Positions 21,317 to 32,175 of a stretch of DNA of 64,000 nt are shown here, one piece after another. A model generated the notes under the pieces. It saw nothing but the letters and a program-made list of their open reading frames with translations, did no database searches and had not been told where the DNA came from. The translations under genes were made by a program, and so were the position numbers. The stretch covers positions 124,001 through 188,000 of the forward strand of contig NW_025776241.1 of NCBI RefSeq assembly GCF_021130785.1, given 5' to 3'. The stretch's first letter is position 1, and every line of letters starts with the position of its first letter. Source of the stretch: Homalodisca vitripennis. Lineage: Eukaryota > Arthropoda > Insecta > Hemiptera > Cicadellidae.

Positions 21317-23809
21317 CCGTCCTGGTATGACGTTTAAACTGCCCACACCCACCTAAACCATTTCCTTAATTCCTACCCAATCCCCCTCCAGGGTCTATTA
21401 GTACCCGCTCTGTTCGACCGTTCCAGTGCCATGGCTCGCTGGGAGTGCTTAAGCCGGCACTAGGTGCCCTATCTGGTGTCCGGTGAGAGCTGATGTGAGC
21501 TTGTCTCTGCCGAGGCGTAAGTCATGTACTGGTTCAGAAGCCAGCCACTTCGATGTCCTTGGTCAGGAAGTGTGTATTGAGCAGGAGTGTCGGAGCTCCT
21601 GCTGCAACGTGCGAGCCCAGGCCGTGCGAGCATACCCAGCCTGGTTAAACGAGTCAACACCGGGCCCCGGGGATCTGGGGTAGATTAACCTGGGCTCCCA
21701 CGGGACCCAGTTTTATCGAGGGCGTGCCCATTCCCGGTGTATCTCGGCCTTCACCCTTACACACGATGCGCTGGTTAAAATATTTATGGAAACTGAAAAC
21801 CACCCCAAAACTAGGGCGAAGCGTAGTAACTAGAGATCAAAGTGATCTAGAGAAGAAACGGCAGTTGTCCTGACCTCAGAATGTGAGCTCGATCAAAACA
21901 AGCAAAGAAAAATGGAAAAAGAACAAACCGACGATGAGATAAAATATTCCTACTCCCTTATTTCTTGTGCTAAGTTATAAGGAAGATGGAAAGACTTTGA
22001 CTAAGTTGAGCCCGTTCCTTATCCACAAATCTTTAGTAGCCTGTGGAGGGGCAACCTAAATCTATAAGGAAGCTGAGGAAAATGGAACTATCCTGTTGGA
22101 GAAGCCTGCAAATTGCATCCAATCCAAGAAGTATCCTTAAAATGACGAGTTTTTTTGACCAGTAGCGATTACTGTCCCAGCCTCATGCCTCTCTGAACTC
22201 TTCCAAGGGAATCGTTATTCTGTCGAGACCTTATGGACTGCAGTGAAGAGGAAATAAAGGTTGAGCTGCAGTGCGAGGATGGTGACCCTGATGTGTTTCA
22301 GGATTGTTCGGACCGAAAACGGGGTAATAGGTTTCCTACCCCGGGTCTTATTTTAACCTTTGCAAAACCCCATATCCGCCAAAACCATCAAAGCCGTTTA
22401 TATGTCTTTGTCTGTGCGCCCGTACTTTAAAAAACCCCCAGCGGTGTTTTCCGCTGTCAGAGGTTCGGGCACTCCAGTAAAGTGTGTTCGAACCCGAGAC
22501 ATGTTCCCGCTGTGGTGATGAAGGACACCAAGAGGAGGAGTGCAAAAATGAGACCGCGATGCATCAATTGCAAGGGAAAACAATCCGGCATACTCAAGAG
22601 AGTGTAACATCTTTAAAGAAGAAAAAGAAATATTAAAAATTATGACTATCGAAAAGCTTTCATTTAACGAGGCGCGTAAAGAGTACAGGAGGACGGGTCG
22701 CCCCAACTCCAAAAAAAGGAGTTTCCCTACTCTGAAGCTGTATCTGTCCCTGTTCAGACTGCACAGTGTTCCTCATGTACAGTCTTGGAGGGTATGGTGC
22801 GCTGCTATTGACTGAGCAGGTGGCTGCACTGGTTTCAGCACCCTCGCCGCAGGTGCTGGGGAACAGTCTGTGGGGTCCTTTGCCCAGTAAATCCTCCCCG
22901 AGACGTTCAGACCCTCCTCTAAACCTAATGCACAGTCTTATGTTAAACCCCCTTCACCAGGAGGTCTTACGTAATAGAGATAAAGTTCAGCAAAAAATTT
23001 GAAACCTGCCTTAAGTTTTAGAAGAGAGAAAGAAATTGTCAGAAAAGCTTAAGAAGAATATTCAAACTAAAGTCGATAACAGGTCAAAAGTACCTGTTAG
23101 GAACCCAAACACGTCATCATCTAAGTCATCTCAACTGTCCATCAATGATGATGGACACGACTGAGATCCTTTGGAGCTCCGGACGGAGTTCCAAACGTTA
23201 CTGGAACTTTTCCCGCCCTGTTACAGAAAACAAAGAAAGAAAATCACTGATGTATAAAGAAGTAAAATATTGCATGCATTATAATAATAAAATAAAAACA
23301 TGCTTTATTCAATGGATAAACGCTGATAAACAAAATATAGTATTGGTGTTTAAGTTTATCTATTCCGATTATTAATTGTTGTTAATAATTTATTAATTTT
23401 ATTATTTAATTTTTATTTATGACCAGCTTGCCAAATTAGCCCCTTTACAGCTACCTTGGTAGCAGTAAAATTTGTTAAGTTTTTACAGTTTTATTTAATT
23501 AATGTTATGTACCTTTGTCCTTAATTTATGTTCTATTTATATTTTTAGCTCCTATATGGATTAAAGACCTCTCTACAGTCTTTCCCTTGTTACATGTATT
23601 GTTATCTAGTTATAAGTTATTTAAAAATTATTTACTTCACCTACTTGCCTTTGATTCCTATTTTATATTTTTTATTATAGAATGTAATCTATGTTTGCCT
23701 AATTGACACCACCAAATACGAGTAGGTGCCAATTTTCTCTTGAGGGCGATGATAAACCGCTGCGTTTTTCGCCCCTTATAAAAAAAAAAAAAAAAAAAAA
23801 AAACAACAA
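21317..23809 (+). mobile_element. Internally deleted copy of the RNase H-bearing LINE
   Basis: The 5' end CCGTCCTGGTATGACG is the same as in the full-length copy (34428), and the 3' end has CCCCTTATA plus A-rich tail. A 12-bp duplication AGTTTCTTCTTA flanks it (21305-21316 and 23810-23821). ORF1 is present in broken frames: MDCSEEEIKVELQ at 22233, zinc knuckles at about 22450-22600. At about 23320 the sequence jumps from the ORF2 start (TTATTCAATGGA) directly to the 3' untranslated region (GCTGATAAACAAAATATAG), deleting about 3.7 kb including endonuclease, RT and RNase H. It could not have coded for its own retrotransposition if the deletion predates insertion. Confidence 0.9.
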
Positions 23810-23810
23810 A

Positions 23811-23962
23811 GTTTCTTCTTAGAAGAGCTCAGTTTAGGCCTAGGAGAAGTCTTTGGTTGGGCTAAGGTTAGAAGTACTAGGTTTAGAACTGTTCACTTCT
23901 TGGCTTACATTAGGGCTACTACTGTTCTTTCTCCTCTTCCCAAATTTCCTTATTCTAGACAT
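23811..23962 (-). pseudogene. PF20700 transposase D, basic first exon
   Basis: The ATG at 23962 opens MSRIRKFGKRRKNSSSPNVS followed by Ser-rich sequence. After a one-base shift, PRPKLSSSKKKL runs to the LINE junction and continues on the other side as QYLSMCSDDNDYYD. Short, Lys/Arg-rich N-termini of this kind precede the zinc-binding pairs in copies CE, F and H as well, and likely act in nuclear import or DNA contact (inference). Confidence 0.75.
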
Positions 23963-24409
23963 CACATTTGATTCAATAACAACAACTCACAAAGAAAATA
24001 TAATATAAACACTACTCACAACATCAATCAACAATCACTTTAAACAACAATAATATGGCTGTTACTGTTGGTAGAACGAACGCGACATTTTGGAGAACAG
24101 ACAGGCTCAGATAAAAGAAAACAGGTTAGCCAACACAAGAGCATTGAAAAATGCCCATAGCCAACTACTTTATTGTACAGTGCATTGTAAGAAATGTCTA
24201 AAGCGACTACTCATGGCGACTTCGCGCTCAATGTCCCTTGCAATCATTACGTAAATTAACGTTTACACTATGAAATGATTATGTAAAGTGCATGTATTTG
24301 GTATCATTTTATTCAGGAAAAGGCAAGGAATAATAAATGCAAAATAACAAAATTTGTAAAAAAAATTTTTTTTGGACGTACCTGTCCCCTTCCCGGTTCA
24401 CATTTAAAA

Positions 24410-25240
24410 TTAAGTAAGGAACGTCTTACACACTTTTTTTTTTCGTTCTCATTACTCAAAAAGTATTTAAATGAAAATTTCCTGTTTGAAGTCTCACTAC
24501 CTCGTCGCCTTTTCACACCTTGCCTACATGAAGAAATCAATAAAAAAATTCTTTGGTCATGCCAGCTTTTTTAGCAATACAATTCATTAATGGCTTTTCT
24601 TCTGCTTTCTATTATAATTGTGGAACATTTTAAACGACAATTTTGACAAGGGGGCCGTACTGGGTGGTTCACTGTAAAATTCTCAAGTTTTTTTAAAATT
24701 CTTTATCCTTTTTGGTCATAGTTGATTTTTTCCGAATCCGTGGAGTCCCTTTTTTGTCAGACCGTCTTGTCCATTGCCATCTGCAGTTGGGGAAGAATCC
24801 ATATCCGGTACATGATCTTCAATTACAATCTCATTATTACAAGTAATTATATTACTATAGGAACTACTGTTGCTAGGTACATTTACTGATGTAGGTGAGC
24901 TTTCACAGTCAATTTGATAACCAAATCATAAATTTGGATCAGTGATGGAAGTGTTACCACAAATGTTTCGGTCCTCTTGAACAGGCTTCACAGCATTACT
25001 ATGATTTTGTACCATAGAACAACACTTTATAGGCGAAAGTTCAGTCAAAACATAGCTAGAATCATGGTCAGTGTAATCCGGTATACAGTCAGGATTTTTA
25101 ACAGGAGTACAAAGTCTGGAATTGGTGGTGATCTCGGGTGCCGAATGGCAAAGAGAAAGCTCAGAATCGTCTTCATCACTTACATCATCATTCAGCAATT
25201 TTGCAATATAATTATCCCTCAAAGTACTATAATAACTCAT
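24410..25240 (-). pseudogene. DUF7869 protein of Y1, N-terminal segment
   Basis: The segment 25240-24926 gives an acidic N-terminus (SDEDDSELSLCHSAPEITTN, CIPDYTDHDSSYVL). Frames then break; PPCQNCRLKCSTI at about 24660-24620 is the C-x-C-x3-C zinc-like block seen as PNCQCRNKCF in Y3. The segment 24540-24313 gives GVKRRRGSETSNRKFSFKYF and KVCKTFL, matching the RRR...C-K-x-F-F block that precedes TLGY in relatives. The next block (TLGYIKNNN) is on the other side of element D at 13030. Multiple frameshifts; not functional. Confidence 0.7.
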
Positions 25241-25259
25241 TTTGTCCAGTTAAACAACA

Positions 25260-25756
25260 TTTAATGTGTTAAATATACAAATATGTTACATGAAGTACAC
25301 TAACACACTTCACAGATCCACTACACACCTTTCCACAATTCTATGAATGCACTGAGAGGTTATGCCAAACATAAAAACTCAGTTTAGAGGGAAACACTGA
25401 CTGAAAGCTGACTAACTAATTTGTTAAATCATTTGTTATTTATTAGACCAAAAAATCAACCATTCAGAGAGAAGAAAACCTTAACTCCAACTGTACACAG
25501 GAGATAATGCTTTCATCCTTCTTATGGTGTGATGAACTGCCTTGCTGTTTGAAGATAAAAGACCTTATGTATAGGAACAAGTGGACATAAGGCTTTCTTC
25601 ACTAAAATGTGTCAGATAAAGCCTTTTTACTTAACATAGAGGCACTATTTGGTGTTAAGGTAAAGTTTGTTGATGATTTTAAGGGTAAAAAAAATGTTTT
25701 TAATGCCTTTTCCCTATTTTTAGAACACGTGTTTTAATGCATACTATCAGAAATAA
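25260..25756. other. Subterminal non-coding region of Y1
   Basis: Between the DUF7869 start and the right end at 25814. Contains several copies of a CCTTAACTCCA / TAAGGC-like motif (for example at ~25490, ~25590 and 25780) reminiscent of the terminal repeat, but no gene. Confidence 0.5.
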
Positions 25757-25818
25757 TTAAAAACTCAAAAATAAAGAAAAATTGGAGTTAAGGCCTTTTT
25801 GCTTAGCAGGGCAGTACT

Positions 25819-26740
25819 GATTGGAATTTGAGTCTCCGTCACCGAGGTACTTAGTATACCGAACATTATAAGCACTAACGGATTTATTGAAAATTTCTCT
25901 GGCCCCATGTACTTCCATCCCTCCGCTTGGTCCATGATAATTAGCCTTACATGAATCTAGATGTTGTTCGGTTAGACTTTTTGGGCATTTACAATGTTTT
26001 GACATAATGGAAACATCTATAATTTTCCCCGTATCAAAACTAGTTACAGCCCCATTCAAAGATTTATGGCCACGCTTTTGCCACGTGCAATCAATAGCAT
26101 CTGGGATGTCACGGTTACCTTCATTTACCAATACTGCTTCCTCAACTGCATCCTTCATAGTCTCAAAACACACATTCTCAGTTACTGATCCTAGAACCTC
26201 ATTGTAAGGTAAAAATTTTAGTGGGGGTTGAGGCAAGTTCATGATGCCACAAAAGGTTTTCGCTGCTTCACAGCCTTTGCCTATGGCACGGAAGGCGTAA
26301 ACTAACCGTAAGTTAGTTTCAAACAAACTGTTTATTTAATTTGAACTAAAAAAATGATGACTGTACATACAACTTTTGCAAAATATTTCAAGTTTAGAGC
26401 TTAGGCCTACACTGCTAATGTTTCGAATTTCGACAGTAGCGGACAAACTATTTGAACAAGCCAAACATTGTGATAATGCATTGTTCAGCAAGGTTAGGTC
26501 AATTAAAATATTTTCATTCATTTGATCTTCATATTTTTTATATGTTTCCTATATGTTTATGTTTGTTTGTTATATCTTCGAAGCACTTTCAATAGGGATT
26601 GAATCAATATCAGAATCTAGGCTAGTACTAGGCTTAGGTGTGGAATTGTTACAAACTGGAACAACGTTACCTCTAGTTTGCCCAACATTTCTTCTTTTCT
26701 TGAACACAGTTCTTGGCTTCTTAGGTCTTCTTCGTTCCAT
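25819..26740 (-). pseudogene. PF20700 transposase 'CE', N-terminal half
   Basis: The ATG at 26740 opens MERRRPKKPRTVFKKRRNVG, a basic first exon. After a break come a Cys pair region (CLACSNSL and CKSCMYSHHF, 26521-26340). Then follows 26326-25819 with TNLRLVYAFRAIGKGCEAAK, CTWQKRGHKSLNG (usual DG-x-WQKRG with Asp retained as DAIDCTW), GPSGGMEVHGAREIFNKS and TKYLGDGDSNSNQ. It stops at the DUF7869 element boundary (TACT 25815-25818). The C-terminal half continues at 12100-11289. Confidence 0.88.
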
Positions 26741-27154
26741 TATAATAATATATAAATAGGCTACCACTAACAGAAATAATAAGTTATATTCAATAAAAAC
26801 ACAAAAAGTTGCTATAAGTAAACAAACAAAACCTCAAACAACACAACACACATTTATGATCAATGTAAACAAACGCAGTATTGCTATCCTTGTTGTGTTT
26901 GCAGATTAGCCAACAGTAACACACTAAATCATCATCATAATTAAAAGTAATGAGTACTATACTGCCCTCCTAAGCCTAAAAGACGTATCTCATTAAAACC
27001 ATAACTTTCGGAAAAGAGCAATCTAGTAAAATGATTATTTTCACCCAGTTATTCATTAAATTAATTAATTTTTTTTTAAACTACATTTATTTAATTTTGT
27101 TTCTGTGTTTGATTACTATCTTTAATTAGATAAAATTTTCACTAATTTATGCTT

Positions 27155-27235
27155 TTTTTTGTGAGATACGTCTTTTTTCTTTAGTAAAATCTGCCGTACC
27201 GTTATGTTTATAAAGTCGTATCTTATTAAAAAAAA
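27155..27235. repeat. Left subterminal motif copies of Y2
   Basis: GTGAGATACGTCTTTTTTCT at 27160 and AAAGTCGTATCTTATT at 27211 are direct and inverted relatives of the terminal AAGACGTATCTCA block; likely repeated transposase-binding sites. Confidence 0.65.
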
Positions 27236-27466
27236 GGTAGTAATTAAGAAAACAATAATAGCATTGATATAGAACATTTTGTCTATGGCTGCATTTTCTT
27301 ATTTAATTTTTTTTATTCAAAAAGGTAAATAAGAAACAAACATTTAAGAATAAAATGCTTATTTTATTCATATTATAATATTCCATAAGTTAACACAAAA
27401 ATAATTTTAATTATAAAAATTCTGAACACAAAATACTCTTGCATCTTAGCCACATATGGAAATCTT

Positions 27467-29699
27467 TTATGGCTCTGGGAGATTTTCCCAAAACAAGAGT
27501 CTGCTCTTTTCGATTACACCTCCTATATTTTTTAGAATGTTCTTTTTCTTCTCTGCAGGAATACAATTTACTTTCACCTGTTTTTTTTGGGTTTTGGTAA
27601 AGCCACTGATTTGACTATTATACTTTGTGCTCAAAAAGTTGAGCTCTACATGTTCAGTATCAGAGAAATCATTTTTGTACTAAAACCGATTGTGCTCCTC
27701 TAGTGAAGATGACTTCGACCATTTCACTTAAATACGGCCTAGGTTGAATACGGCCTAACTTATATTGTGACGAGAAGTCATTCCATAAAAAAAAGTGTTT
27801 TTAAGTCCATGGCAAGTACTTCACATTTTGGAGATGCATTTTTCACGGCTTGTATAAAATCTGCAAAATCATACAACTTATTACCCATCCTTTGCATGGA
27901 TACCTCAACTCTGTGGTGAAAAGAATCTGCTGCCATGAAGGTATGTCCGGGCTCAAAGTATCGTAGGATGATCTGTGAGGTACTAATTTCAGGAGAGTTA
28001 ATAATAAAAAAGAGGAATGAAAAAAAGTGTCCCAATTTTTATTCTGAGCTGAACAATTGTCCAGCACACAGAGTGATCTGTCTTGTATCTCGCTTATACA
28101 ACAAAAATTGATAAAATGTACTAATCAATTTCATCCTTTGTTCTTCCAAACACACCTTCATGCCATACAGCAGCAAATACATTAGACTTTTTTTTTTTGT
28201 TTTTTACCTACAGGCACAAAACTTTCATTGTATGCCACAATTCTGTTTGTAAATATTGCTGACTTAAACATATCCAGACGTGGCAACATAATAACTTTTT
28301 TCCATGTCTGCAAAGTATATAATTGAATCAAAATCTTCTGCTCTCTCCTTATCAGCCACATAAACAGATCGAGATCTTGTTGCTTTGTCATAGTGCTTTT
28401 TCCAATTTTGGCAAATTTTGCAAGTATCATCCAAATTTTTCTTTTGTGTGTAGATTACTGTGTAAATTAAAACTCCTCACACGATTCGCATTCTTCATGG
28501 CCTAACTTTACTATCGATATCTTCATTTTTTTGGCAACGGTTCGGTATTTTCCATAGGAACACGTGTTACCATATTTTTATCTTATAGTCATTGTACATT
28601 TTAGTAAAAGACAAATCACTCGATAGGTATAAGCGATTTGGGGCATGTTCTCGCCGATAGTGAGATATAGTTGGTCCAAAAGAATTTATATGATTTTCGG
28701 ATTGGTTCTTCTCCGATTTTGTTATGAGGTTCCTTTGACCCTCTCTGATCTTTTTTTGCTTCTACAGAGGTTGTTGAAGTTAGTGCAGTTCGTAATACCC
28801 TGTCGTTATTCTTGTCATAACCCAAGGTACTTAAAAAGAACGTTTTACAGACTGTCTGAGATTTTCCGTTCTCATCCTTAAAGCGAATACCTAAATGTTT
28901 GGTTTCTTCTAAATCGGTTTCCTTCCCATTTGGCACTGTTCTCTGCTTAACAGAAATAGTTGACACATGGTGTAACATTAATGATTTTCTAGCTGTGGAA
29001 TCTTCAATTTGCCAAAATTCTGAGTTGAGTACTAGTCTTCTTTCATTAGAGAATTTGCTTGTGCACTTATGTACACAAGTGTTATTGCAACCAGGTTTAA
29101 CATTGTGTTTTAGTACAACTGACTTAAATTTATTTATTTTTCTCTGTTCAAGAGAAACATTATGCTTTTTTTCTCTTTCTTAAATGTACCCTTTTTTGTA
29201 TAATCAAGAAACATTATTTTGTGCCTTATCAGATACTGCACTGCCACTTCTCAGTATTGGTTCAGATGGCTTGGTATTTTTGTAACACATTCAAATTGGT
29301 CATTTCGGTTGCAACTGTTTTGAAGAGGTTGTAGCTGTACTAAGTTGTTTGCTTCCCTGTTGGTAATGTTATCATTGTTCAAAATTATACTTGGATTTTC
29401 ATTTTCATTAAGTACTACCTGTGTACATGTAGGTGGTTGAGGCATAACTTCAATAAGGTTTTCTTCATAATTAATTTGTAGGCCTACATCTTCCTTATCC
29501 TTAATACTAGACGTACCTTCAATTTCCAATGAATTAGATATAGAAGTCCTCACTGTCAAACACAAAGTCTGGGATGTAGTCATCATCAATCACTCTTTTT
29601 CTTTTTAAAGGGGGTTTGCCTGCTCGATCCAGCAAAACTCCTTTTCGTTTCTTGATTCAGAGCTGCCATAAGCATTTTTCTCCCTCTAGATCTCTCCAT
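27467..29699 (-). pseudogene. DUF7869-type protein of Y2, full length but frameshifted
   Basis: The ATG at 29699 opens MERSRGRKMLMAALNQETKR, then a basic stretch and, after a shift, DDDYIPDFVFDSEDFY. The middle (28978-28616) has VPNGKETDLEETKHLGIRF, a VCKTFFLSTLGYDKNNDRVL block and KSYKFF, then a KKCESCEE Cys region near 28490. The catalytic-type block LDNCSAQNKNW is at about 28067-28035, followed by YFEPGHTFMAADSFHHRVE (PEPGHSYLP-D-R in Y3) at 27960. The tail ends RLLFWENLPEP at 27467. At least four frameshifts. The D-N-C-S-A-Q-N-K-N and E-P-G-H motifs are typical of proteins labelled DUF7869 in insect genomes (label from memory). Placement between TIRs argues it is a transposase. Confidence 0.8.
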
Positions 29700-30329
29700 G
29701 ACTGGGCTGGAAATAAACAGAACAATTAGAAATCAATTAAAACAAACAAGAAATTAGGCAAGGCTACCGAATCCATTAGGGTCTTTAGATTTGTAGGTTA
29801 GAAAAGTATAAGTTTGCATAGTAAAAATGGTAAAATTTGGGCTTCAATCTGAGAAGTAAGTTAGTAGGCCTACTTGCTTAACGGGACAACTGCAAGCCAG
29901 TGCATTAAAGTATATTTTCGTTTAAACAAATGTAAAATAGTAAATCTTAATACCTTAACTATCTAGTAAACTTGTAGGCCTATGAACACTCATTTCTAAA
30001 CCAATTACTTGCGTAGATTTTACTGCCTCTAAAGTGAAAACAAGTATCTGCCCAACATAATCTCTCTTAAAGTTTGTGTAAATAACCTATTAGTTTGTTA
30101 ATTGAGTAAGCTTGAATAAGCTTATGTTTAATCACAATTATTAAGAAGAGGAAATTTGTTTCAAAGAATATAATACTAATAACTTAAGATGAGGACAAAA
30201 TGTATTGCAATTTATATTTACCTGTATACTGAAGAGTGAAACCAACAAAAAACTGTTACTGACACAATTTAAAACAACACAGCCATCAGCTGATTACCCA
30301 GCATTCTCCACTGTGAGCATCAGTGTCTC

Positions 30330-30655
30330 CTAAGCAAATAAGACGTATATTCTAGATACGACTATTTTGTTTATGAAAGGACAATCATTTTATTTCTAAG
30401 TTGTGAAGCGGAAAAGTCGTATCTCTGAGATGCGACTTGTTGGCTTAGGAAATTGAGATACTGCTAAAATGCTTAGGATTTTCATTGTTATTTTGAGATA
30501 GGTCTTATTTTTTTATCGATTTTATACTGTTTAGATGTGAAATACGTCTTTTCCGCTTAGGGAAAAAAGATGGGTTAGCTCCCCAACATTACTTAGACGT
30601 CAAAAACGAAAAATCGAAAAAAATTGAGATACGTCTTCTACGCTTAGGAGGGCAG
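30330..30655. repeat. Right subterminal motif array of Y2
   Basis: Within ~320 bases the ATACGTCTT / GTCGTATCTC motif and GCTTAGG recur in both orientations: near 30340, 30352, 30410, 30419 (GATGCGACTT), 30432 (GGCTTAGG), 30500, 30541, 30555, 30628 and the terminal copy at 30640. Confidence 0.75.
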
Positions 30656-30733
30656 TATAACAAATAAGTTGCGTTGCTCAGCTATGAGGTTTTGTTGCCT
30701 TGCCATATTTACGTAAACACACTTTCGAATATA

Positions 30734-31521
30734 CAAGGGCGGTTCAGAAAGTAAGTTTCTTTGGTTAATAAAAAAATGCAGAATATACTTACAGATTTTT
30801 TATTACACACATAACTATTACACTATTTTTCAACATAATTACCAAAATTAACACGTATCATATCTGGTTACGAGTTCTCAATACCCGCCGCGTAGAAGTC
30901 TGCCGCATGTGCACCTAACCAGCCGCTAACGGAGTTTTTAAGTCTGTAAAGCGCTAAGATCCCAGCCATTTCTTCATATTGGGAAAAAGGTGAAAATCGC
31001 TGGGTGCCAAATCTGGACTGTAGGGGGGATGGTTCAAAGATGTCCCAGGCAAAACTGTTCAAAAGGTCCTGAGTTCGGGCAGCTGTATGCAGCCGCGCAT
31101 TGTCATGCAGGAGAACAATGCCTGAAGTCAACATTTCCCGCCTACGATTCTGTATAGCCCTTCTCAATGTTTTGAGTGTCAGAATAGACTGCAGCGTTTA
31201 TGGTTGTCCCTCTTTCCATGAATTCCACTAGAGTAATCCCTTTTTTGTCTCAAAACACTGTTGCCATAAGTTTTCTTTTCGAAAATGTTACATTTCACGG
31301 GTTTTCTTGGCGATGACGTGTGACCCCATTCCATCGATTGTCTCTTTGTTCATCCATGTCTCGTCACCTGTCACAATCTGACTAAGGAATTCTTCATCTT
31401 CTTCATGGTAGTGCGAAAGAAATGTTAAAGCGGATCCCATTCTCTTCTTTTTGTGCTCATCAGTCAAAAGTTTAGTGACCCAACGAGCACAAAATTTGTG
31501 AAAACCAAGTCTCTTTGTCAC
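30734..31521 (-). pseudogene. mariner-family element fragment with transposase C-terminal two thirds
   Basis: A TA followed by CAAGGGCGGTTCAGAAAGTA at 30732-30753 resembles a mariner terminus. Minus-strand translation gives GFHKFCARWVTKLLTDEHKK, IVTGDETWMNK (first catalytic Asp), after a shift MEWGHTSSPRKPVKCN, and VLLHDNARLHTAARTQDLL (second Asp, about 31105). Downstream the frame degrades before the third Asp. The N-terminal third is absent: the gene is cut at 31522 by a Tc1-like element starting after TA. Confidence 0.8.
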
Positions 31522-31523
31522 TA

Positions 31524-32061
31524 CAGTGCTTACAAAAAGTTTAGGGACAGGGTTGAAAAAGCGAAACTTTAGCTATAACATTGTTTGTATTGATACAAAA
31601 ATTATGAAATTACATTGGTTATGTAAAACAACTAATACAAATAGACTTAATAGTCAATTGGGAGTCCTTTAGCCTTGTAGCAAGCATTAACTCGACTTGG
31701 AATAGAGTTAAACAATTTCCGGCAATCTTCTTTAGTGAACTGGCGCAAGATGCTGTTAATCATAAACTTGAGCTCGTCCTTGTTGGATGGCTTTTGTTTT
31801 TCCAGGCGTTTAGCCATCACATTCCATAGGTTCTCTATGGGGTTTAAGTCGGGGCTACGGGCAGGCCATGGCAGGACTTCAATATCGTGTTGTTGAAACC
31901 AGTCCATTGTGAAGCAGGACTTGTGGCACCGGGCATTGTCCTGTTGGAATAAGAAATTTTCCCCCAACAATCTGTTAGCAGACGGAATCATTACTTCTTC
32001 TAAAATGGAGCAGTATTTCTGGCTATTAATACTGCCATCCACCATCAAAAGTTCACCTGGG
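31524..32061 (-). pseudogene. Tc1-like transposase, C-terminal part, with left terminal repeat
   Basis: The left end CAGTGCTTACAAAAAGTTTA begins after TA at 31522-31523. The gene stops at 31647 (tail GLPIDY). It carries FLFQQDNARCHKS (second catalytic Asp) and ARSPDLNPIENLWNVMAKRL (Glu), a DD34E arrangement typical of Tc1. It reads open up to the P element at 32062; upstream codons continue at 45661, where ITSEGPG joins ELLMVDGSIN across one CCTGGG target copy. Confidence 0.88.
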
Positions 32062-32172
32062 TCAAGGCCACACTAGCATCCCAGGCCTCGCTGCTGCCCT
32101 GTCGCTGGCTGCGTGATGTTACGGTAAGGGGCAGGCTCCGGCTCAACTATCTCGGCGTTTCGCACCCTCATA
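32062..32172. repeat. P-element terminal block, 5' side
   Basis: The ~110-bp GC-rich block is almost identical, in inverted orientation, to 61978-62096, so the P family has at least one other end in this window. It includes a CGTGATGTTACGG core where the other copies read GTGACGTCAC. Confidence 0.8.
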
Positions 32173-32175
32173 CTT

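Larger units (their letters stand above)
13031..24397 (-). mobile_element. PF20700-type DNA transposon D, containing X1 and a LINE
   Basis: The ends are inverted copies of GGGGACAGGTACGTCC at 13031 and 24397. The flanks are the two separated parts of Y1's DUF7869 gene. The 3' terminal ~100 bases next to 13031 resemble the 3' end of copy A (ATGTTAAATTTG block). Unlike the other copies, no TTAA duplication is evident: flanks read GTTGTT and TTCCCGG, sharing only TT. X1 sits in its 3' untranslated region and a LINE sits at the junction of first exon and main coding block. Confidence 0.75.
12101..25814 (-). mobile_element. DUF7869-type DNA transposon Y1, hosting three further layers of insertion
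   Basis: The left end CTGCCCTACTATGG at 12101 and the right end (reverse complement CTGCCCTGCTAAGC) at 25814 form a TIR that continues with CCTTAACTCCA on both sides. The flanks carry a 4-bp target duplication, TACT at 12097-12100 and 25815-25818. Both flanks are halves of the same PF20700 gene, which confirms the boundaries. The DUF7869 gene lies on the minus strand: N-terminal part 25240-24410, then a middle part 13030-12680. The catalytic half is missing, so the element is internally deleted. It is interrupted by PF20700 element D at about 13031-24397. Confidence 0.85.
26962..30655 (-). mobile_element. DUF7869-type DNA transposon Y2, both ends present
   Basis: TIRs of about 30 bp start CTGCCCTCCTAAGC on both sides and continue to an AAGACGTATCTCA block. 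The flanks carry TATA at 26958-26961 and 30656-30659, a 4-bp duplication like the TACT of Y1 and AATT of Y3. The single gene is on the minus strand. Both subterminal regions contain many more copies of the GAGATACGTCTT / GCTTAGG motif. Size 3.7 kb. Confidence 0.85.

Noticed and set aside
21483..21683. Short frame duplicated at 34576-34794 as a candidate conserved small protein
   Set aside because: It is the shared 5' leader of two LINE copies; the identity reflects the repeat, not selection.
13031..24397. TTAA target duplication for element D
   Set aside because: Flanks read GTTGTT and TTCCCGG; no TTAA could be found adjoining either end.
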